NCBI RefSeq assembly: GCF_033807715.1 | Contig: NC_084592.1 | Span: forward strand, 28,342,419 to 28,406,418 | Reading direction: 5' to 3' | From: Cololabis saira | Taxonomy: Eukaryota; Chordata; Actinopteri; Beloniformes; Belonidae | Length of the DNA: 64,000 bases | Part shown: one piece after another, positions 12,566 through 24,206 of the stretch | Layout: every line of letters starts with the position of its first letter | How positions within the stretch are numbered: position 1 is the stretch's first letter | The notes under the pieces: model-generated | What the model saw: only the letters and a program-made list of their open reading frames with translations | What the model was told of the DNA's origin: nothing | The model's database searches: none | Position numbers and translations under genes: made by a program

Positions 12566-12808
12566 AGCGACACTATGTAACTTTTCCACCTTAATATAAT
12601 ATTTCCAGAGTCATTGTGATGGTACATCAACTTCCAACAGGTTTAATGACACCTCTGTCATGTTCTGAGGGGTCTGTATCTCCTTCACTGGCACTATGTA
12701 ACTTGGAGGAGCATGGTAGGAACCCTGCCACACTACTGGTAAAGCACTACCGCTTTTGTCCAAAGGAGCCGCCAAACTCAACAAAAGCTGAAAGTTACGT
12801 TGTGCTGC
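12566..12808. mobile_element. 243-bp TTAA-flanked miniature transposon
   Basis: It is bounded by TTAA at 12562-12565 and 12809-12812. The terminal inverted repeats are AGCGACACTATGTAACTTT and, at the right, the complement of AGCAGCACAACGTAACTTT. A TTAA target with short inverted repeats fits the piggyBac or Kolobok group. There is no coding capacity. Confidence 0.82.
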
Positions 12809-12838
12809 TTTAAAAAGGGAGGTGTTTTTAACTTCTAT

Positions 12839-13049
12839 ACTGCAAAAAGTAATTTCTAAGAGCGTAAAAACAAAAAGCCTTGTTTCGAAAAATATTTAAA
12901 GAGTATTCTGGACTATTTTGCTAATTTAAAGAATTATAGTTAGGAAAAATCTTTCCTACACCATTGGCAAAGATATTTATGCTTAAAATAAGACACTTCA
13001 CTATATTTATGGATATTAGACTTATTTCTAGAGGGGCTGTTTTTGCAGT
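12839..13049. mobile_element. miniature transposon with ACTGCAAAAA termini
   Basis: The left end, actgcaaaaagtaatttcta, is the approximate inverse of the right end, tagaggggctgtttttgcag. The interior is AT-rich. Target duplications are not clear. Confidence 0.65.
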
Positions 13050-13634
13050 GCAGGCTCAACCTTCCCTTGTATCTGGTTCAAATGCCTTCTAAAACCCTCT
13101 GAATTGTTTACCCACAACCTACACAGATTAACGAAATGTATACCTACAAATCAGAGTCTAGTTGTGGTGTTTTATTTTAAAATTCAGTAGGATTTATATG
13201 TCATTGTTGTCTCCGACTTCCTGTCAGCTGCTTTGTAATCAGCTGTGTGTAAACTGGTGTGACTCAGCCGTGGTCTAGCAAAATAGTATGTGTATTTAGC
13301 AGTGTATTTACCACAGACGTCTGGTAGGACCTCTCATCGGCTAGAATAGCTGCGGTTCACAGTCGTTGGCACTGTGCAGCATTTTCACAGCACTTATGTA
13401 CATTGTGGGACTTTCCTGTAACCATACAGTCCTTTTGGCTTGGCTAAAAAGGTTGTTCTTCTATATCTCTGTAATATTTAGACCCAATAATGTAAACTTT
13501 TCATTAAATATATCAACTTTAATACTGCTACCTCAAAGCAAACAATGTCACACAGCAGTGTGTTTTTCAAAGCTTTTCTTTTGGCCTGTATATGAATTAC
13601 CAGTCACCTGCTAATATTTGATTTAAAAAAAACC
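13050..13634. other. no gene recognised
   Basis: No domain, exon or transposon end is seen. Confidence 0.5.
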
Positions 13635-13636
13635 AT

Positions 13637-13800
13637 GGGACCTGGATAGCTCAGTGGGTTGACCAGGCATCATTTACAGAGGCTGTGCCCTTGTGCAGGC
13701 AGTGCAGGTTTGAATCCCACCCTGTTGCTCTTCCCTGTCTGTCTTCCTCTCTTTCTATACCAATTTCCTGTCTATCTACTTTGAATAAAAGTTTTAAAAA
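13637..13800 (+). repeat. tRNA-derived SINE
   Basis: The head has a Pol III A box (tagctcagtggg, about 13647) and a B box (ggtttgaatcc, about 13708), spaced by about 50 bases as in a tRNA. A C/T-rich body and an A-rich tail (ttttaaaaaaaagtaaaaat) follow. The head resembles a tRNA but lacks a sound acceptor stem, and the tail marks it as a retroposon. Confidence 0.82.
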
Positions 13801-15135
13801 AAAGTAAAAATAAAGTAAAAATTCATTAAAAAGAAAACTCTGATATTCAGTTTGGTTGTTAATGAATTTAGAATCATAGATTGAAACACTTCAGCTTTAT
13901 TCATAAAAAGGCTATATAAAATTGAACCCGTATTCATCTCCAAAGTAACCGGGACGATAGTCCTTGAGAGAAGAGGACAGTTAATACCATCTTTTCATAA
14001 TCTTTTCCAGCAAGCGAGAAATATTGAGGTCACGACATCGTGGGAAATTTAGCACACAGGAAATTCCATCATATCTTTTTGACAGTTTTCACTGGGTGAC
14101 TTTTGCTTTCCTTTGCTACTCAACTTTCCACACAGAAGGTGAAGAACCGCAGAGGCAGTTTTCCCAGTGTGAGTAATGGCTTTGTGGGATTAGTCTCACG
14201 GACAGGCTCATTCTTGTCCACTGACAAACCCACACATGAATAAATCCACAATGAAGCATATGTACTCAGAGACACACTTGTTGTTGACTGATGTGTAACG
14301 AGTGATTCACTCCAATTTCTCTGCCTTCGAGGCTCATTTGTGTGCTTACAGTACTCCACGGTGAGACATTTTACAACACGTTGCCTTCACATTATTTTAC
14401 AGTCAAAAAATGGTTGTATAGCTAATATAGAAAACCCTATACGCAATTAAAAAAAAATAAGATATTAAATGCAGACGTGTCTTATGTCAGACAGGATAGA
14501 TCTTAATGATAATGCAGATATTAAACATCGTATTTGTTTACAGCTGAGCACCTGGGCTGTGACATTTTTGTGCCCAGTAGGACTATAGACTGTACAAAAA
14601 GATTTGTGCAAATGTCCTGTTACATCAACTGAAGTTTTTCTGAAGCATCGATTTAAAAGCTTGTATAGTGACAGCTGAGCAGTGCCAGAATGGTAAAAGG
14701 TGATGCCACCTAAACCAGGTCCATTTGAAAATGTGCAAATGAGCGGAGCGAGCAAGCCTGTAAGCTGCCTGGACCACACCAGGCAGCTCAACAAGTTGCT
14801 TCGCTTATCTTGGGTTTTCCCAGACTAACTAACAGGCTAACACTTACATTCATTCTGATTAAATGTGTGAGTCAATCCTCTTTTGTTATGGTTCCACAGA
14901 AAGATTTTCAATGAATTATGTCAAGAATAGAACGATTACTTAGCAAGAATCTGATGACGTGAGACTCTTGAACTTACACAAGTGGACAAACTTGTTGGTA
15001 TCTTTACGTGAAGAGAAAAACCCCACAATAGTTACTGAAATTATTTGAAATTGACATAAGTAATTCAACTCATAGCTTTTGAATTTTGTATCAATTAAAA
15101 AAAAACAACAGATTAATAAAGAAAGAAAACACTGA
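13801..15135. other. no gene recognised
   Basis: Moderately AT-rich sequence. The frames at 14120-14359 and 14465-14794 on the minus strand show no known domain and lack credible splice or start context. Confidence 0.5.
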
Positions 15136-15139
15136 TGAA

Positions 15140-16375
15140 ACTGCCCTGGACAAAAATAATGGCACTCAACTGCATATTTTATTGCACCACCTCTTGAGAC
15201 AAACATTGTAATCATAGGGCTAACTCTCCAGGAGACATCTGTACATGTAGACAGGCATTTTGGATCACTACTTATGAACAGACTTTTCCAGCTCTCTCAG
15301 GTTTAAAGGGTTTCTTCTTCAGTCTACATGCTCTTTCCATCTTCGCCATTGGTGATTATCCTGTGATACATGACCTTCAACCAAGACATTGGGCAGCACA
15401 TTTCACTTCAGAATGCTTTGATAGTCTTGAAATGTCATTGTAGTTGGCAACAAAGGATTAGAATATAACTGAGCCTCCTATGTTTCATATTAGATAGTTT
15501 TCTTTCCTTTGATGTTTATTATTTTGCATCAGTGAACATAGACCTGATGTAACTTGGCAAAAACTCCAGTTTTATCTCATCTGTCCAAAGGACATTTCTC
15601 CCAAAAAGCTTTTTGGGCCATAAATATGCATTTTGACAAATTACAGTTTGACTTCATGATTTGCGTTGAAAGGTGGAGCGCTCCATCGTAGTTTTCCACG
15701 TCCACTTTGGTTCATACAGTGATAGATGTTGCAAATTGTCACCGATGTACCATGGAGTTCAACTTGAATCTATTTGGAAGTTGTGGTGGGCCCTTTGATT
15801 AACCCTACCAATCGATCTGTCATCAATTTTCTCTCTCATGACCACTTTCAGAGAATTTGGCTACAGTGCTAGGAACCCCAACACATCCAGATTCCATTTC
15901 CAAAGCTGCAAGCAGGTCTCACAGCCTTCCTCTGACATGCTTGTCCATCATTTTCCTTCTAAGCACCTGAAACTACTCACTCCTTTGATTGCTGTGGTCC
16001 ATAATCAATGTGGTGAACACCATGATACCGACACAGCTAAGTTAAAAGACATTTCAACCTTTTACATAAGTCAGACTGAGTGCAAGTTGAAGACACCTGT
16101 GATTCTAATTACAGGACACACTTTAGTTTAACATGTGACTATGGTCAAATTTGTATATATTTTCTTGGTGAACAAACTAGTTTTTCGCCATTTTATTTGT
16201 TAGGGTTTTATTTTTTTTCTGTTTAATTACATATAAAAAAACAATGTTGGATTTTCATGAGTGAGAGTTCTGAAAAATGTATTTATTTTTTTTGGTTTTA
16301 AGTCATGTCAGGGAACATTGTAAGTTTTACTTTATGTCATGGAAGGGTACCCACAGATTTGCCAACATGTGTAAA
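15140..16375 (-). mobile_element. decayed Tc1-like transposon relic
   Basis: The left boundary has ctggacaaaaataatggcac, a typical Tc1-family terminus. Reading the minus strand near 15500-15470 gives a decayed Lys-His-Gly-Gly-Gly-Ser-Val-Met-like segment (ctcagttatattctaatcc on that strand), which is the conserved motif of Tc1 transposases. Further transposase-like segments lie at 15560-15640 (tctgtccaaaggacatttct on + corresponds to the catalytic-domain strand). Many stops and shifts make it non-functional. Confidence 0.75.
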
Positions 16376-16740
16376 TGATTAAAGTGGGATCAATGAGCTG
16401 ACAGCAACTGACAACATCCTTGCAGTCCCCCGGAGCTTTGTCACAGCTGGCTCCAAGCTCCTCCAGACACCAACGAAGTCACAGATACTGACTACTGTCA
16501 CTTCAGTTTGGCTTGTCGAGTCCCGCTGTGGGCCTTGCGTTTCAAATGTTGATTCATTCATGCCCTGTACAGTTGTCATGGATGTCAAATCTATCAAACT
16601 GCTTTAATGTACCAAGTTGTGAATATTTGTATTTCTGCTGCTAATTTTAACATAGGGGTGAATAGAAACTGCCTCACTTTAGGACACAGCCTCTAATGGT
16701 CAATTGAAGGACTGCAGTTTTTTCACCTCATGGACTAGAT

Positions 16741-17323
16741 CAGGGGTCAGCAACCCAAAATGTTGAAAGGGCCATACTGGACCAAAAACACAAAAAACAT
16801 AAATGTCTGGAGCCGCAAAAAATGAAAAGTCTTGTATAATCCTTAGAATGAAGACAACACATGCTGCATTTATCTATATTCGTTATAACTGGGGGAAGTT
16901 TTTTTTTTTTCACTATGCACTTCGAGAAAAAAGTCTAAATGTCGAGAAAAAGTTGAAATTTCGAGAAAAAAGTCTAAATGTTGAGAAAAAAGTCGAAATG
17001 TCGAGATTAACGTTGCAGTACAATCTCAAGAAAAAAGTCGAAATGTTGAGAAAAAAATCGAAATGTCGAGGAAAAAGTCGAAATGTTGAGAAAAAAGTTG
17101 AAATGTCGAGATTCAAAAGGAAACAAAAAAGAAAGCAAAAAAGGAAAAAAAAGAAAGAAAAAAGAGGAAAAAAGGAAAAAAAGAGAAAAAAGGAAAAAAA
17201 AGAAGAAAAAAAGGAAGAAAAAAAGGAAAAAAAGGTCAAACATTTTTGGAAAAGCTCCAGGATCCACTAGGGCGGCGCTAGAGAGCCGCATGCGGCTCTG
17301 GAGCCGCGGGTTGCCGACCCCTG
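16741..17323. mobile_element. hAT-type miniature transposon with internal minisatellite
   Basis: The termini CAGGGGTCAGCAACC and its inverse GGTTGCCGACCCCTG are flanked by an exact 8-bp target duplication, GACTAGAT, at 16733-16740 and 17324-17331. There is no transposase. The interior has a 20-25-bp tandem repeat on the theme gtcgagaaaaaagtcgaaat (16920-17112), then a purine-only tract to 17235. A second small palindrome, gagccgcatgcggctc, lies at 17283-17298. Confidence 0.92.
16920..17235. repeat. gtcgagaaaaaagtcgaaat minisatellite and purine tract
   Basis: About nine degenerate units of 20-25 bp run from 16920 to 17112, followed by about 120 bases of A/G-only sequence. All Lys/Glu-rich or Phe/Ser-rich frames here come from this composition. 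Confidence 0.88.
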
Positions 17324-17331
17324 GACTAGAT

Positions 17332-18155
17332 GTATCGGACTAGATGTAGCCCCTTAGGTCAGATCCAGGAGTAATGACTCCACCCCCTAAAACCAGTTAC
17401 TAAGGACACAATTGTAAATACATGCTTACAAATAGAAATGGTGTGACTGTATCTTATACAAAAACTCATCAAATGTAAGGAAAACTTCCAGAAACGTGTG
17501 TATAAACATGCAACATCCATACTGGTAATTTTTCACTTATTAGTCGTCCACAGTGCAATCCAAGACAGCTTAGGATATGAGCACAGGTGTAGTTTTTGGC
17601 ACCAGCCAAGTAACTCTATAACCAGAAATTGATCTTCTAATGGAGCTAAATGTCTAAACTTTTCTGACGAAACAAAGATCAGACAACTATTGTGAAGGTT
17701 CCCAGGCAGGTAGGTTTCCTGCGTAAGCTGGCATCATTATTATCCAAACAGTCTCCAGGGCATTTCTGAATAAAAATAGAAAGAAAGAGTAGTTGATTAG
17801 ACAACGCCCCAAAGCTGAATTAATCATTCTTACCTGGCACTGTTTCCTGAATGAATGTGCCTCCCCGAGGGGATGAGCTGAAACCGCTGCCGTTTCTGAA
17901 ACCACAAATCTTACTATCAGTATGTGGTGGTTTTTCCACAGTATAGTACACAGTATGCAGTATATGAGCAATTACACAATCCACAGAATAAAGAAAATAC
18001 CCAGATGGTGTGCTCGTTTCCAGAAAAAAATCACAGTATACTGCCAATGAATCTACCATGCATACTGTATCCCACAATGTAATAGGCCACTACAACAGAA
18101 GTTAGTCACAGTGGCCATGTGGCTACATTGCCTGTGAGGTAAACAACCGTTTCTT
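17332..18155. other. no gene recognised; short repeated CAGTATG motifs
   Basis: Between 17935 and 18075 the motif cagtat/atactg recurs in both orientations (for example cacagtatgcagtatat and catgcatactgtatccc). This could be a miniature transposon end, but I cannot define its borders. Confidence 0.4.
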
Positions 18156-18157
18156 TT

Positions 18158-18318
18158 TCTTTTTTTTTTTTTAGCTCCAATGACCTTTTTATGAAAATAG
18201 TTTGACAGTAAATGGGGGTGAAACATGCAGCAAATGTCACAGGCTGGGAGTTAAACCTGAGCTGGCTGTACGAGGACTGTAACCTGGGGTGCCTGCTCAA
18301 CCAAGCGAGCTATCCGGT
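18158..18318 (-). repeat. tRNA-derived SINE, minus strand
   Basis: On the minus strand the head reads accggatagctcgcttggtt, an A box, and caggtttaactccc, a degenerate B box. The tail is the A-run seen as T at 18161-18172 on +. The layout matches a SINE inserted in reverse. Confidence 0.75.
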
Positions 18319-18319
18319 A

Positions 18320-19925
18320 CTCAAACAATTATATAATATCGTTTGTGAGCCATTTTATAGATAAACCTCAAGATATTGAAATGGAAGAATGTCTATTCAG
18401 CCTGTCTCTGTCAAAGTGGACAAGTAATTGTCACAATTATCATCTGTAATTATATTATTGAATGTCCAGATAATGCATTTCAGACACCATCCATTCAATA
18501 TAACATCACATAGCATTCAGAACCAGATGCTGTTTTGACTCACCTGTGATGAGATGACCAAAAGCTTGCAACTGACACCCAGCTGGGTCCTACAGTTGCC
18601 CATTTACACCCTCTTTGGAGATTGTCTGAAGCCACAAATCTCTCCTTTTTACTACCCTTCTGTCTTCAGGGAAGTAAACACAATCAGATTTTTTATTTTT
18701 TCTTATCTTAATTTTGATTAGCAAAAATGTGACCTAGCACCTTTTTATACATGATACCACCCATTTTTCCAAGTTGCAGTTTTCACTCAGGAGGAAGTGT
18801 GGCCTTGATGTAGAATGCGATGAACGTGACGTGATGTAGAAGTACTTCTTGTCAACGAGCAAACATCATTAAACAAAAACTACATAATTGTGGTTAAATC
18901 TGCTATTCCATTTATACTGACATTCATTATTGCTTTGTCCACTTTTAGCCCAAACAATGATGAACTCCGGCAGGTACAGTAGCCTACAAGCAAATGGTTG
19001 CCAGTTAGCAAACATACACCATAGAAAATGTACGAATGAATATTGATTAAATGTTTCTGTGCTGTAAGTTAAAGCTTTCATATGTGTTTTTTCTCAGAAA
19101 AATAAAAAAGTAAGTAAGTAAAGTGTATTTCTATAGCTAAATCTTCATCTAAATCTGTCTTTCTGTAGTAATTTCCCTAGCTTACTTTTAGCTGCATCTG
19201 CTGAATTGCACACGAAAGTTTCAAACAAAACGAAATATTCATAAGAACCATGTTCACTGGGCCTAAAAGATGTCAGAATAGATAAAACTTTACGTGCCTT
19301 AGAACACGAAACTCAGACATTGACCCGTGAAACATGAAGCAGTCATCATTTGCTCAGGGTGTGCTGATGTGATTTACAGTAACTGACTCACTCAGTTAAC
19401 ATAATATAAGGGCTCACCATCAGCTAGCATACTCTTATTAATACATATGACATATTCCTTTTGAATTATTTTGTTGTCAAATATATATTTTATAAACTGC
19501 TGTTTTCCTAGTTTGCGTCACACACAACTTTCCACACAGTCACTCCAGGAAGCTGACCTAGTTTGTCCACTAGCCTGCTCATGGAAGTTTTCAAGCTCCA
19601 CAGAACCACTTGCTGTTTAGATTGGCTTGATGGCATCTAAGCATGCCCTCAGAGAGAGATAACAAATATTGTCTTTCCCTGTACAAGCTCTCCTAGCTGG
19701 GGACTTGACCCAGGACCCTAGTCACACAGTCTTATCTGCAAAAAGAGTTTATTTTGGAAAGCAAGCATAACACCCTAAGTTGTTCACAGTGAATCACCTT
19801 CACAGAGTGAATCAATACCTTTTTTCTAGTTTTATCTTTTTGCATGTCACTCTACATTGTGTAACTTCCTGCTATGACCTGAAAGAGAACAGAAAGTCCC
19901 AAGTATCTGAACCAAGTTACGTGAA
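18320..19925. other. no gene recognised
   Basis: AT-rich sequence with many short frames; no domain, exon or repeat end can be supported. Confidence 0.5.
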
Positions 19926-19929
19926 TCAT

Positions 19930-20570
<641 letters not shown>

Positions 20571-20599
20571 ACCAGGCATGATGATTTAAATTTGTCACA

Positions 20600-20701
20600 A
20601 CAACAAATCCCTACACTTCTGGAATGTCTGGTTTCATGCTGAGTAAATTATAATTTACTGAGCATGAAACCAGACATTCTAGAAGTGTAGGGATTTGTTG
20701 T
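20600..20701. repeat. 102-bp near-perfect palindrome
   Basis: The two 51-base arms (20600-20650 and 20651-20701) are reverse complements with two mismatched pairs and no spacer: 20641 against 20660, and 20621 against 20680. The arms include aatccctacacttct and tctggtttcatgct. It could extrude as a cruciform or fold as an RNA hairpin. Its origin is not visible. It sits beside a Tc1 relic, so it may be a fold-back of transposon ends. Confidence 0.95.
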
Positions 20702-20739
20702 ATTGACTAACTATTCACTGATGGATGAAGAAAATGTTT

Positions 20740-21270
20740 TCAAAATAATCTCCAAAAATACAATAATGCTACAAATCTCTTCCTTTAAACTATTCAGTAT
20801 GTCCCAGCATTCTCAAGCTTAGCAGCAGATTCATCTCATAGAACTGTTGTTATTAGAAGCACCACATAGTCATGGAGGTCAATCACAGCCAGCTTTGTCT
20901 TCTATTCCTAATCTTCCATGTTTGCCATTTCAATTCCAATTTTCTTGATGGCTGAAAAGTAAGAACAAACAAACAAAAAACCAGCTGGACAGTAAATGTT
21001 GCAGTCTTTGGGCATAGCTATTTTAGCTTATTTGGAAGAGATGACCAAGGAATTTACTATACTTGCACACAAATGTCTCCTTGGGTGCCACTTCTCTTGA
21101 GAGAGATCATCGGACGGCTTGTAATTAGAGTGTCCCTCCAAATCACAACTACTTTTTCACCTACCTAGATGAGGTCAAGATTCTTTTTAACAGTATATTT
21201 TTCTGGCATAACCTTAGCATGCATTTCATTCACAAACTTGTGATACTGTGTAGAATGTAAAGAAAAGTGG
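20740..21270. other. no gene recognised
   Basis: No supported feature. The sequence is AT-rich and may include further Tc1 debris. Confidence 0.4.
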
Positions 21271-21855
21271 AATGCAATTGTACAAATCCCATAAACCCGG
21301 AAGGGCAGTGACACTTGGAGCATTAACATCCAAGGCGGTATCCTCGTTTATTTCCTTCCTCCTTTCTCCCCACTACCCCCCCTCCTCAGATGCTACAGTT
21401 GGGGTCTCGACTCCTGGTTGGCAGTGGCGGGATGGGTCGTCCCTACGACCCGGAGGTGCTGGTGGTACAAGGGTGGTTGGGCTGTGGTGGAGGATTGTGG
21501 TGGACATGCTTGGGTGGCTCCTGCTGACCCCTGGCCTCCTTGCGGAATCCCTGGCTGGATCCCCACGAGATGTGGGGATCACAAGTGTGGTACGCTGCCC
21601 TCTAGGTCCAGTTCCTCCTTTCTGCCTTATGCCTCCTGGGCAGGGGGGCACATTACATTCCCCGCAATGGGTGGTCGGTGGGGATTGGAGCTGGTAGATG
21701 TCCTTCTCCACCCATGTGCTTTCTCCTCTGTGCTGCAGGTGTGTGGTGGGCCTGCTGGCTGCTGCCCTCCATGGATCCTGGTTTGTTTCCGCTTTCCACC
21801 ATCATTTTCCCTGCTATGCCAATACTACACAACTATACTCCACCATCATAAACTT
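21271..21855. other. GC-rich block of unknown origin
   Basis: Composition shifts sharply to G/C-rich here, with open frames on both strands (21272-21697 and 21711-21373). These have no recognisable domain. It directly precedes a LINE relic in the duplicated unit and may be the upstream part of the same retroelement. It is not repeated before the second copy of the unit. Confidence 0.4.
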
Positions 21856-22470
21856 TCTGATATTAAATCCTGAATGGACAATAACTTCCTGAAACCTAAC
21901 ACTAATAACACAGAACATGTCATCATTAGAGCCAAAGCTCTTGTATCCTCTGCTCAGAACTTCTTTCTCCTCATCGTGCGTGAACTTGGGATCATGATGG
22001 ACTCCAGCCTCTCCTTCAAATCCCACAACATCAACATCATTAGGACATTAATCTTCATATCTCCCTCTCTCACTCCACTGTGGAAATACTTATTCATGCC
22101 TTCATAACTTCGAGGCTTGATTACTGTCATGGCAATTATTTATGAACATCCCACTATCAAGCTTTATAAACTGCAATACCTACAGAATTCAGCTGCCCTG
22201 ATATTCATTCTTGCTTGTCCCACAAACTGCATCACCTCTATCACCGTCACTGGCTCCCTGTCCAATACAATACCTATCCAGTTCAAACTCCCCCTCATCA
22301 CGGACTTTCTGCACCATCATTCCCCCAGTCACTCTGCTAACTCCTGATCCCTATCACCAGGACCAAGCAATGGACCTTAGTGAACTGAACCTTGGCTGCT
22401 CCTTCCCCAACCCTTCAGAATCCCCTTCCACTGCCTCAGCATGTATTTATAAGAAGCATTTGCTGAAGTG
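21856..22470 (+). pseudogene. LINE reverse-transcriptase C-terminal relic (copy 1)
   Basis: Broken frames give Asp-Ser-Ser-Leu-Ser-Phe, then Ser-Arg-Leu-Asp-Tyr-Cys-His (about 22107), then Lys-Leu-Gln-Tyr-Leu-Gln-Asn-Ser-Ala-Ala (about 22165). This is the order found near the C-terminus of L2/Rex1-like LINE polymerases. Frames shift several times and no catalytic core is present. Confidence 0.75.
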
Positions 22471-22539
22471 AACCATACCTTAAAAAAAGATATCTCTGAT
22501 CACATATGACCCAGAGACTGGAAAGACTGGAAAGGTATA

Positions 22540-23400
22540 CAGGCCACAGTTAGACACATTTTCTATACATGGAGACAGTTGTACCGTCTCAACTTTTCCT
22601 AGAAGTGGGCACCCTGTCAAGATGACACCACAGGCACAACACAATCCTGAATGTGGTAAAGAAGACCCATAAGTGGCATCTAATTATTGAAGACATCGAT
22701 GGAACTGGAGAGCATTTCTATTGATGAGTCTAGAATGTGGACGTTATTGAACAGGCAAGGTGTGCTGTTCTGCTCACCATGGTGATAAGATGATTTAGAC
22801 TCGGTCTGTTGCCTCAGAGCCAGGCCCAGTTGCCTTGAAAAATACATCCCCAAGTTTACAAATACATTCTACATGATAATATATGTTGCTGTCTGTAAGC
22901 TTAGGCTTATAAAAAGTTGGGTAATGCAGGAAAATAACCCTGAATATTAGAGCAAAACCACCACATAATAGTTTCAATAAAAAAAGGGGGGAAAAAATCC
23001 ACCTTTTGGAGCGGCCTATCAGAAACCAGGTCTTAATCCCAGAAAGATGCAGTTAAATGACTTTGATAGTGCCATTCACACCAACTCAGACACATACTTC
23101 AAATGTGTCAGAGCTGAAGCAATTCTGTAAAGATGAATGGCTCCTGAATGTTGTTTGGGACTGATTCGGAGCTACTGAAAGTAATTGCTGATAAGAGGCA
23201 AAAGTTAGATTAGTTGAGTTCAATAAAAACATGAAAAATGACATTTTAAGTGAGTCGTATCAGCTTAAGCACATTGTTTGGTATATTGTTTGTCTAAAAT
23301 GAAGATCAGGTGACATTTTATGGCAAATTAGTATAGAAAACAAGGTGATTCCAAGGGAACCACGTTTTCTGCTTTAATTTGCTGCAAAATATGATCTGAT
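22540..23400 (+). mobile_element. Tc1-like transposon relic (copy 1)
   Basis: Segments such as tcaagatgacaccacaggca, gtggtaaagaagaccc and attgatgagtctagaatg follow the DNA-binding region of Tc1 transposase genes. The segment at 23100-23350 (gtcagagctgaagcaattct, gactgattcggagctac, ttcaataaaaacatgaaaa, gaagatcaggtgacatttta) matches the 3' end of such elements. The frame is destroyed. Confidence 0.78.
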
Positions 23401-23639
23401 CTCTATCTCAGTTTCAATAACACAGACATAGAATGTGATCAAACTGATGAAATACAAACAATTATTTGCTATTGTGTCCTTTAAACACCCCACTTGATAA
23501 TTCATATTTGGAGGAAAAGGTAAGTGAACCCTCACTCATTACAATAAGAAAAAACTAATCAAGTCAGTATTTTGCACATCTGAACTCAAAGGAAAGAAAG
23601 GAGTATAGTTTAGTATAGGAGTATATTATAGTTTAGTTA

Positions 23640-24060
23640 TTGTTATTGCGCATATTAAGGTCTGAGTTTCTGCTTGCTTTGTTGCCTCAGGGCATGAACC
23701 ACTTACCTTCATTAGGAGAAAAAAATAATTTCTCAATTTTACCAATATATCATACAGGATAATGGGTGACTATCTCTCATCATAAGCTTAGTAGAAATTG
23801 GATAATGCAGACGATGATCCCAAATATGAAAGCAAATCTACCACAGAAGGACACCTGAAAGTCATTGCTGACAAAAGACGCTCCAGTTAGAATATTTGAG
23901 ACAATGTACAATTATATTCCGTGAGTCTTGTCAGTTTACGCACATCCGTTAAGCAATGCGTCTGAAATTAAGATCAGATCACATTTTATGGCAAGTTAAT
24001 AGAGAAAAAAAGTAATTCTAAGGTATCCGCATACTTTTTAACACAACTGTATAGAGGCAT
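23640..24060 (+). mobile_element. second, diverged Tc1-like relic inside the unit (copy 1)
   Basis: It repeats in diverged form the order seen at 22800-23390: tataagcttagtagaaattgg-like, gataatgcag, then attgctgacaaaagacgc, then attaagatcagatcacattt. Each duplicated unit therefore contains two Tc1 relics of different age, or an old internal repeat. Confidence 0.65.
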
Positions 24061-24206
24061 TGACATTGTATTAGACAGTTTTACCTGCGCAAAAACATAT
24101 ATGTAGTGCAAATATTGAACCACTTCCAATATATTTATAAGAGAAAAAACTTTATGTTTATGTAGCGCAGGCCGAGGACATTATTGACAGTTTCAATATT
24201 AAATCC

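Larger units (their letters stand above)
21856..24197 (+). repeat. tandem segmental duplication, copy 1 (2342 bp)
   Basis: This matches 24207-26547 almost base for base. I saw three differences: t/c in ctgctcacc versus ctgcccacc (22777), one extra A in the run at 22839-22843, and ccaatatat versus ccaatgtat near 24128. The unit contains a LINE relic, Tc1 relics and a TATA-like element near its right end. A 9-base spacer, attaaatcc, separates the copies and is part of a short repeat of the unit's own left end. Confidence 0.97.

Noticed and set aside
13637..13720. Possible functional tRNA gene
   Set aside because: A and B boxes are present, but there is no sound acceptor stem and the sequence continues into a SINE body with an A-rich tail.
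21272..21873. Overlapping frames of 141 and 151 codons as a possible host exon
   Set aside because: No domain, no splice context and strong G/C bias that opens frames on both strands.
22117..22471. Identical 76- and 86-codon frames at two places
   Set aside because: They are in the tandem duplication and are out-of-frame pieces of a LINE relic.
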